A stretch of DNA of 39,813 nucleotides from a virus: positions 1-39,813 of IMG/VR virus record IMGVR_UViG_3300047496_000214; one strand, 5' to 3'. The translations under genes were made by a program, and so were the position numbers. Below, piece by piece: positions 29,605 to 34,953 of the stretch. A model generated the notes under the pieces. That model worked only from the letters and a program-made list of their open reading frames with translations, was not told where the DNA came from and did not search any database. Each line of letters opens with the position of its first letter. Position 1 is the first letter of the stretch.

Positions 29605-30153
29605 ATGAATACAATAGAATTAAGTTGTCATGTATGCTCGCGTAGTTTTCTTAAAACTAAAAAAGAGTATAATCGTAGAATTCGCCTTAATAAAGAAAAA
29701 TTTTACTGCTCTTTGTCATGTTCCGGAAAAGATAGTCTGAATTTTCCAACATGGATTAATTCCGAAGAAGGAAAACGACATACTAAAGAAAAGTTTATCG
29801 GATGCAGAATTTTAAATCCTAAAATTAAACCATTTTATTTGTATGTCCAAAAAGCAAAGAAGCATTATAGACATATGATGGCTAAACATAGGAATATTGA
29901 TTTTGATATAAACAAAGAATATCTTTCAGAATTGTGGAACAAACAAAATGGACGATGTGCATTTTCAGGAATACCGCTAGTGCATGGTGGAACCAATGTT
30001 AATTATAAGGCTTCTCTGGATCGCAAGGATTCATCAAAAGGATACATAGAGGGAAATGTTCAGTTTGTGAGTTGTGCATTAAACTATGCTAAAAATTCCT
30101 CGGACGATTCATCTGTGGCAGAATTAATTTTTTTAATCAAACAAATACCTTAA
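29605..30153 (+). CDS. HNH-type (zinc, LDR variant) endonuclease
   Basis: 182 residues. An N-terminal zinc site CxxC (8-11) with CSLSC (34-38), a helical middle, and a C-terminal nuclease block: NKQNGRCAFSGIPL, YKASLDRKDSSKGYIEGNVQFVS and LNYAKNSSDD. The ASLDRKDSxKGYxxGNVQxV signature is that of phage HNH-type nucleases in which LDR replaces the usual DH pair. It is probably a free-standing homing endonuclease. It lies beside the tmRNA, in the opposite direction, with a leaderless late promoter. Confidence 0.75.
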   Translation: MNTIELSCHVCSRSFLKTKKEYNRRIRLNKEKFYCSLSCSGKDSLNFPTWINSEEGKRHTKEKFIGCRILNPKIKPFYLYVQKAKKHYRHMMAKHRNIDFDINKEYLSELWNKQNGRCAFSGIPLVHGGTNVNYKASLDRKDSSKGYIEGNVQFVSCALNYAKNSSDDSSVAELIFLIKQIP

Positions 30154-30162
30154 TTATTTCGG

Positions 30163-30636
30163 CTAATTTATTTCATCTAATCCATTTTTTCTTCGAAAGT
30201 TAAATATATAACCGAAACGATTTTTATTAACTATTTCTAACTCATATGGATATTTTTTCTCTATTTTAAGACTTAACGCTTTATATAATTTTGACCTCGA
30301 ACGATTGTGAGATGTGAAGTAAAATTCTTCAGGTTTATACTTTGTGAGATATTCATCTAATATAAATGATAATGTGCTGAAAACTATTGGAGCATCACCT
30401 GTATTAGTTATGGATTCAGAACCTTTTAGATTTTCGCTAGGTATATCAACATAGAAAATAACTTCACCACTATTACAAAATAACATATAGTAAATTTTTT
30501 CTTTGCCAAATTTTGGATCACCTAATATAAACTTGGCATTGAGTCGATTATAACCATCAGTAAACCATTCGTAATCAATATGATTAGTGAATAGTTCGTT
30601 TAATTGTTGTTCGACTAAATTAATCCATTGACGCAT
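30163..30636 (-). CDS. Late tagged hypothetical protein, paralogue of 27829-28281
   Basis: 157 residues. N-terminal MRQWINLVEQQLNE resembles a capsid-targeting peptide with (I/L)xE sites at residues 7-9 and 12-14. The body (YYMLFCNSGEVIFYVDI, NTGDAPIVFSTLSFILDEYL, KPEEFYFTSHNRSRSKLYKALSL) has the beta-helix-SRSKLY order of a widespread phage family of unknown function. The late box is four bases upstream. Behind its promoter lies a structured RNA candidate (30663-30773). Confidence 0.66.
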   Translation of the reverse strand: MRQWINLVEQQLNELFTNHIDYEWFTDGYNRLNAKFILGDPKFGKEKIYYMLFCNSGEVIFYVDIPSENLKGSESITNTGDAPIVFSTLSFILDEYLTKYKPEEFYFTSHNRSRSKLYKALSLKIEKKYPYELEIVNKNRFGYIFNFRRKNGLDEIN

Positions 30637-30640
30637 GATT

Positions 30641-30646
30641 TATTTA
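30641..30646 (-). promoter_or_regulatory. Leaderless late promoter box
   Basis: ATAAATA on the minus strand, four bases before the ATG at 30636. Confidence 0.6.
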
Positions 30647-30662
30647 TGCTATGATGAAAATC

Positions 30663-30773
30663 GAGAGACGAACGACGAAGCAATGTTCTACACACGGCGT
30701 TAGAGTTTGGCGGGTAGCTAGTGTAGAATGGTTCAGAACCTAACTTTCGCCATTGGCTGTCCGTTCGTCTCTC
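30663..30773. ncRNA. Compact multi-branched structured RNA candidate
   Basis: A 111-base element closed by a perfect 12-bp stem, GAGAGACGAACG (30663-30674) with CGTTCGTCTCTC (30762-30773). Inside, CAATG (30681-30685) pairs with CATTG (30751-30755), enclosing two hairpins: TTCTACAC/GTGTAGAA (30686-30693, 30721-30728) and GGTT-CAG-AACC (30730-30740). It lies between two leftward genes, nine bases past the stop of 30782-31510, so minus-strand transcription is likelier. No known RNA family is recognised. It could be a processing or termination element or a regulatory RNA. Confidence 0.6.
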
Positions 30774-30781
30774 ATTTAATT

Positions 30782-31510
30782 TTAGCGGTCATTAGGATAC
30801 CATGGAGTAGTATCGACAGAAACTTGGGTGTTGGACCAATCAAATGGGGGAAGACCAGCGTAGACCCCAGCATTCGCGCTGAGAGAAATAACGGCGTTGG
30901 CCAGACTGTTTTCTGCGATGGTCCCAATGATAGGCGCCATGGATGGATCACTGCATAAAACTAGCAAATTCGTGGTTTCTGATATATTGATAGAATTTCC
31001 AATAGAATTAACGAATATTTGGACTTCACTTTCAGTAATATTGACCATTATAGTCCCATTACTTTCTATTTCGGTTACGCCGGTATTAGGATCACCACTT
31101 CCTAAAATATAGGTTATGCTGTTATCGATGTTATCAAGATAAGGTTCCAGTGTGCCCAAAATTGAACCAAAGTATGAATTTGAAACATTTATAGTTCCTT
31201 CCATGGTTTGAGAGCCAAAACTCTCGTTGATGCTTTCTGCTGTAGTATAGATAGAAGCATTTCTTGTTAAATTGCTATATTGAAAATTCAAATGTTGTCC
31301 AACTATAGCAAATGCGCCATCACGACTATCGAGTAAGTTGGTCACTCTATTTAAAATGGAGGGATCGACCATACTGTTAGCCAAAAAAGTGTAGACCAGA
31401 CCCATATTTGTAGCCGCATTGGTCACATGGTTCAATGGCTGCGTATAAAAAACCGCTGAATTTTGAAGATCGTTGTAGACCGCTTGAACATCAGGTGGTA
31501 GGGTTGTCAT
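30782..31510 (-). CDS. Hypothetical late protein, probably virion-associated
   Basis: 242 residues, rich in Ser, Asn, Thr and small residues, almost without Lys and Cys. The N-terminal half is helical (DVQAVYNDLQNSAVFYTQPLNHVT, NAATNMGLVYTFL), the rest mixed (GTIMVNITESEVQIFVNSIGNSI). Composition is that of a virion protein. A TAAATA box four bases before the ATG marks it as late and leaderless. No family is recognised. Confidence 0.6.
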   Translation of the reverse strand: MTTLPPDVQAVYNDLQNSAVFYTQPLNHVTNAATNMGLVYTFLANSMVDPSILNRVTNLLDSRDGAFAIVGQHLNFQYSNLTRNASIYTTAESINESFGSQTMEGTINVSNSYFGSILGTLEPYLDNIDNSITYILGSGDPNTGVTEIESNGTIMVNITESEVQIFVNSIGNSINISETTNLLVLCSDPSMAPIIGTIAENSLANAVISLSANAGVYAGLPPFDWSNTQVSVDTTPWYPNDR

Positions 31511-31514
31511 CGAC

Positions 31515-31520
31515 TATTTA
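31515..31520 (-). promoter_or_regulatory. Late promoter box overlapping the divergent gene's start codon
   Basis: ATAAATA (minus) ends four bases before the ATG at 31510. The box shares its last base with the ATG of the rightward gene at 31520. Confidence 0.55.
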
Positions 31521-31702
31521 TGGTGAAAACGATGGACGATATGTTCCGCGAAGATTTGCGAGCAAAATTAATTGAAGGTATAAGCGGAAAATTGAGTAAG
31601 GACGATCCGCGAGTAAAAACTTATCCAGATTTTCCTAAACAATGGATCAATGTTGACGCGTTGACTGACTTTTTGCTTCCATGGTTGGAAGAAAGAAAAT
31701 GA
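31520..31702 (+). CDS. Small hypothetical protein
   Basis: 60 residues; an internal ATG at 31532 (MDDMFREDL) is an alternative start. Acidic and helical with Trp and Pro near the C terminus (YPDFPKQWINVDALTDFLLPWLEER). It lies nine bases from the divergent gene and heads a run of overlapping rightward genes. Function unknown. Confidence 0.5.
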   Translation: MVKTMDDMFREDLRAKLIEGISGKLSKDDPRVKTYPDFPKQWINVDALTDFLLPWLEERK

Positions 31703-31705
31703 AAA

Positions 31706-31987
31706 ATGCTAAAAGCTGATGACGCTCGGCATTTAATGCCAAAACATAATATATCGATGATTATCTCTGAAATAGAAAAACTCATAGAAATTTCAGCTTC
31801 CGATGGATTATCTCGGGTAAATATTCACCATCTTATTCCAGAATGGACGGCATGGGCGATAGGTAAAAGAAGTAAACTTCATAACGAATTGGCACAGATT
31901 TTTATGTCTAATGGTTATGAATTAGAAATGGACTCTGGTGGATTTGCTGGAACTGGGTATATTCGTCTTGTATGGAACAAAGAATGA
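31706..31987 (+). CDS. Hypothetical protein
   Basis: 93 residues, three bases after the previous stop, and overlapping the next start by ATGA. It has a helical N-terminal half (HNISMIISEIEKLIEIS), then HHLIPEWTAWAIGKRSKLHNELAQIFMSNGYELE and a Gly-rich beta end (SGGFAGTGYIRLVW). The layout suggests a small alpha/beta fold. No family is recognised. Confidence 0.58.
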   Translation: MLKADDARHLMPKHNISMIISEIEKLIEISASDGLSRVNIHHLIPEWTAWAIGKRSKLHNELAQIFMSNGYELEMDSGGFAGTGYIRLVWNKE

Positions 31988-32436
31988 CAACGCCACTTAA
32001 ATCCGCTGACCACATTGAAAAAATTTTAGAAATTATCAATGTTGGAACATGGGCACAAGACGCAATCTGGAATAAACATAAAGATGAGGAAGATTATATA
32101 GAAGTTCCTCTTTCAGATAGAGCATATAAATCTAGAGGTGTTATTATTATAGAGCAAGGTCGATCAAGATTTCAGTCTACTGGTAAGAAACTTTACGCGA
32201 CTGAAGCAGATTTCTGGAAAGGAATGATTAGGCATTGGCCAAGATTTCCTCTCAAGAAAAGTAATTGGAAGAGAACTTCTCGTAAAAAAGATGGCGAATA
32301 TTTAGTCCGGAATTATGAACTATTTGTTCACAGAATTACGGCCGTGACTTTTGAAAAAAATAATGTCATAGAGAAAATTGATTTCTATACCGAAGGTTCA
32401 AATATATTGATACATAGTTGGTCTAATGGCGTATAA
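31984..32436 (+). CDS. Hypothetical protein
   Basis: 150 residues from the ATG at 31984 that overlaps the previous stop (ATGA). Mixed alpha/beta with several basic segments (PRFPLKKSNWKRTSRKKDGEYL) and many Trp. No domain is recognised. It overlaps the start of the next gene by 11 bases, so it is part of the same co-translated run. Confidence 0.58.
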   Translation: MTTPLKSADHIEKILEIINVGTWAQDAIWNKHKDEEDYIEVPLSDRAYKSRGVIIIEQGRSRFQSTGKKLYATEADFWKGMIRHWPRFPLKKSNWKRTSRKKDGEYLVRNYELFVHRITAVTFEKNNVIEKIDFYTEGSNILIHSWSNGV

Positions 32437-32734
32437 ACCTTTTGATCAAATCGCTACGTTTAATCCTCCTGATAATAATATCAGAGAATACTATAGAGAA
32501 TATCTTATAAGAATTGAAAAAGAAATAATAGAAAAAGGTTATATTTTTGTTGTATCAGTAAATACATCTATATTCCCGGTAGAAAATTTAAAACCTTCAA
32601 ATTTAGAAGAATTTGCTAGATATTTGGTTGATGATTTTACTTATATTTCGGATGAATTTTTGGTTTCAAAAAGAATTCATTTTTTCTTCAAAACTTTGGT
32701 AGATGCCACCATGTTTAAAATGGCTATTTACTAA
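32426..32734 (+). CDS. Hypothetical protein, first of a duplicated pair
   Basis: 102 residues, alpha/beta. The ending IHFFFKTLVDATMFKMAIY is almost the same as that of the next gene, while the rest is only loosely similar (EKGYIFVVSV against ENGYSFIIVE; YLVDDFTYIS against LVHNWTMYS). The pair arose by tandem duplication. Function unknown. Confidence 0.6.
   Translation: MAYKPFDQIATFNPPDNNIREYYREYLIRIEKEIIEKGYIFVVSVNTSIFPVENLKPSNLEEFARYLVDDFTYISDEFLVSKRIHFFFKTLVDATMFKMAIY
32675..32719 (+). repeat. 45-base repeat, second copy at 32949-32993
   Basis: The copies are identical over the first 32 bases and differ at two positions after that. They encode the shared C-terminal peptide of the two paralogues. 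The flanking coding sequence is far more divergent. Confidence 0.75.
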
Positions 32735-32735
32735 T

Positions 32736-33008
32736 ATGGGATATGTGTGGTGGGGGAATATTGTTTCGGCTTTGGACGTTGAAGAAAAAGATCATTTTCA
32801 AACGATAAAATCATTGTTGGACGAAAACGGTTATTCATTTATAATTGTAGAGCCTGAAGGATTTTTAATTGGAATTGATCGAAATGATCGAGAAGAACTC
32901 TCTAAAAAATTAGTTCATAATTGGACAATGTATAGTTATGACGGCAAAATTCATTTTTTCTTCAAAACTTTGGTAGATGCTATCATGTTTAAAATGATAG
33001 TATATTAA
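32736..33008 (+). CDS. Hypothetical protein, second of a duplicated pair
   Basis: 90 residues from the ATG one base after the previous stop; a start inside the previous gene is not needed. It carries MGYVWWGNIVSALDVEEKDHFQ at the N terminus and ends IHFFFKTLVDAIMFKMIVY. It is the paralogue of 32426-32734. Its 3' end overlaps the convergent M15 peptidase gene by four bases. Confidence 0.6.
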   Translation: MGYVWWGNIVSALDVEEKDHFQTIKSLLDENGYSFIIVEPEGFLIGIDRNDREELSKKLVHNWTMYSYDGKIHFFFKTLVDAIMFKMIVY

Positions 33009-33799
33009 AAATATCTGACTAACGCATGCGTATAAGGCGCCGTTCCAGTTCGAGCCGTCATGATTGGATAGGGCGCTTTTGGACCACCGAAGCTTAAATG
33101 AAGCCATGGACGCTGACTGCTAGGAAGTTTTTCCAAGATCATTTGATTATACGGAATATTTGCTGCGACCCATTGTGCCGCAGCCCAGAAGGCATCATTA
33201 TTTAAATGTGGCATCTGGATATCGACTGCTTGGCCAAATGTATGTTGGCTCTTAGCATTGCCTTGAATGGGACGAAAGCCGCTAGTGATCATCAGAGAAC
33301 CCTTACCATAATGGGCTACGAGTGGTTCCATGATGTTGACCGCTACACCTTTAAGATTACAAATGATTTGGGCAACGGTCAAACCTTGTTGAGCCATAAT
33401 TTGGTGTCCGCCTAGAGCGGTATGGGTTGAAAGTTCGGCCAGGGTATAATGTGTTGATAGTTGATAGCCGTAGTTCACGGCTCCGGTAATCATCGTGCAA
33501 TCTACGGATGTAGCATTTGCATTGTTTGTCACAGAGTTGACGATTGCGTTAGCATCGGGCTGACCGTTTACTGAACCATAAGGATTAGGATCGAACGGAG
33601 GATTAGCCGATGTGGTATCTACATCGTCATTATTCATCACAATTTGATCTTGTTTTGAAAATACGACCACCATTCCATTGAAATTAGTGGTCGTTACAGA
33701 ACTACCGGGATTTGGTTCCACAAATGCAGTATCGGCGCCCGTAATAACCTTCGAACCGTCGTTATTTAAGCTACCAACCCTCGCGTATTTATAACTCAT
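33005..33799 (-). CDS. M15-family peptidase (D-Ala-D-Ala carboxypeptidase-like)
   Basis: 264 residues from the ATG at 33799 (MSYKYARVG), which lies five bases after a TAAATA box; the earlier reading from 33856 crosses this promoter. The C-terminal 140 residues are the peptidase: the zinc motif HxxGxAxD is QHTFGQAVDIQ and the last ligand pair is WLHLSF. Substrate-site residues include TSGFRPIQGNAKSQ. The N-terminal 120 residues are Asn/Asp-rich and may anchor it to the virion. It probably cuts peptidoglycan cross-links, as a tail-linked or lysis enzyme. Confidence 0.82.
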   Translation of the reverse strand: MSYKYARVGSLNNDGSKVITGADTAFVEPNPGSSVTTTNFNGMVVVFSKQDQIVMNNDDVDTTSANPPFDPNPYGSVNGQPDANAIVNSVTNNANATSVDCTMITGAVNYGYQLSTHYTLAELSTHTALGGHQIMAQQGLTVAQIICNLKGVAVNIMEPLVAHYGKGSLMITSGFRPIQGNAKSQHTFGQAVDIQMPHLNNDAFWAAAQWVAANIPYNQMILEKLPSSQRPWLHLSFGGPKAPYPIMTARTGTAPYTHALVRYF

Positions 33800-33804
33800 T
33801 ACGA

Positions 33805-33810
33805 TATTTA
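33805..33810 (-). promoter_or_regulatory. Leaderless late promoter box for M15 peptidase
   Basis: ATAAATA (minus) ends five bases before the ATG at 33799. It lies at the very end of the preceding 224-residue gene. Confidence 0.62.
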
Positions 33811-34482
33811 TACAAGTCTGAGAAGAATACTGTAGTCGGATGCTTTGGACAAACATTTTGGATAGGTTTGAAGGATAGCCGCGTTGACCGATCCATCTGG
33901 TAGAATTTCTGCTAAGAAACCGGTATCATAATAACCTGCTCTAAGTATTTTCTCGTTACCAATGTATCGAATTAATATTTCATCAGGTTCTAACGAATCT
34001 GTTTGATCAATGATATAATGTGGAAGTGATAAATGAATTATACTATTTGGTGATAAAGAAATATTTCTTCCTGCGCCACGTCGTGTTCTTGCTGCTATAA
34101 GATTGGAACAACGAGCTATCCTTACACTTAAGCAGCCTATAGTATCTCCAACACATGAACCACGGCGATGTTCAGTTTGATAATCGTCAGTATATAGCCA
34201 AGCTTGTTCATTATTTAATACAGTTTCAATGGGTATTTCATATACTTCTACGGAATTTAAAATACATTCTCTATAAGATGGAAAAGTCAATATTTGACTA
34301 CTTTCTAAAGCTGAAAGACGTAATTCATTTTCTTTACGATATTCTAACCATTGTCCTTTATAATATTCAGATATATCTAAAGGAGTAATCGGTTCCCATT
34401 TTGAGTCAATCTGTTCCATAGGTTCATCGGAATAACAAACTCTTAATGTTTTTATAGTATCCGGAAGTTTATCGACTATCAT
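33808..34482 (-). CDS. Hypothetical protein
   Basis: 224 residues with no recognised domain. Features are a Cys/Arg-rich middle (RRGSCVGDTIGCLSVRIARCSNLIAARTRRGAGR) and a beta-rich second half. It overlaps the Sm-like gene by ATGA and precedes the peptidase. The setting suggests a virion or tail-assembly role. Its sequence ends in the late promoter of the next gene. Confidence 0.58.
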   Translation of the reverse strand: MIVDKLPDTIKTLRVCYSDEPMEQIDSKWEPITPLDISEYYKGQWLEYRKENELRLSALESSQILTFPSYRECILNSVEVYEIPIETVLNNEQAWLYTDDYQTEHRRGSCVGDTIGCLSVRIARCSNLIAARTRRGAGRNISLSPNSIIHLSLPHYIIDQTDSLEPDEILIRYIGNEKILRAGYYDTGFLAEILPDGSVNAAILQTYPKCLSKASDYSILLRLV

Positions 34483-34817
34483 ATTTTAAGATTTCCCATA
34501 GCTGGAATTTCTAGACCGGTCGTCATTGCAGTATATTTCGAGCTAATATCGGATCGAGGCTTGATAGGATCGCACAAAAATCTCGAACGCTCGAAACGAA
34601 ACTTTACATTGGAATTATCGGCTGTAGCCATGAAGGGGGCAAAAGCGATTCCAGCTTGATTGGCTGACACCATTTGCATTTGAACTATTAAAAGTTTGGA
34701 TAGAGTAATAGAATTATCATCCATAGCAGTAATTTTACCAATAAGTTCTTCACCAGTCACTAATTTCAGACTGATTACATCATTAACACCTACTACTGGT
34801 TTCTTTTCGATTAGCAT
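34479..34817 (-). CDS. Sm-like-fold small phage protein
   Basis: 112 residues. The N-terminal 45 residues (NDVISLKLVTGEELIGKITAMDDNSITLSKLLIV) have the pattern of an Sm1 motif, as seen in many T4-like phage proteins of this size. The C-terminal part (FAPFMATADNSNVKFRFERSRF) is a beta segment. A good ribosome site, TAGGAGAAAA, precedes the ATG. It may form rings or bind RNA, but family function in phages is not established. Confidence 0.62.
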   Translation of the reverse strand: MLIEKKPVVGVNDVISLKLVTGEELIGKITAMDDNSITLSKLLIVQMQMVSANQAGIAFAPFMATADNSNVKFRFERSRFLCDPIKPRSDISSKYTAMTTGLEIPAMGNLKI

Positions 34818-34919
34818 AAAATTTTCTCCTAATGTTAATATATAGTTTATGTAAATTTTATTGAAAAATCAATAATAATAAAGCAAACACCGAAAAAACC
34901 CTTCAGAGACGGTAATAGA

Positions 34920-34925
34920 TAAATA
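34920..34925 (+). promoter_or_regulatory. Late promoter of tail sheath gene with a normal leader
   Basis: GATAAATA, then a 28-base leader with GGAG before the ATG at 34954. The most abundant virion genes keep leaders and ribosome sites, in contrast to the leaderless class. Confidence 0.65.
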
Positions 34926-34953
34926 GAAAAGTATACTCTTTTGGAGATTTAAT

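Noticed and set aside
30640-30664. Hammerhead-ribozyme-like core (CTATGATGAAA)
   Set aside because: The conserved CUGANGA is not matched, and no GAAA plus NUH cleavage site with three helices could be arranged.
30728-30958. 76-residue plus-strand ORF
   Set aside because: It is antisense to 30782-31510 and crosses the structured RNA candidate. No promoter or ribosome site precedes it.
33800-33856. N-terminal extension of the M15 peptidase
   Set aside because: The added residues cross the late promoter and overlap the previous gene; the ATG at 33799 fits the leaderless pattern.
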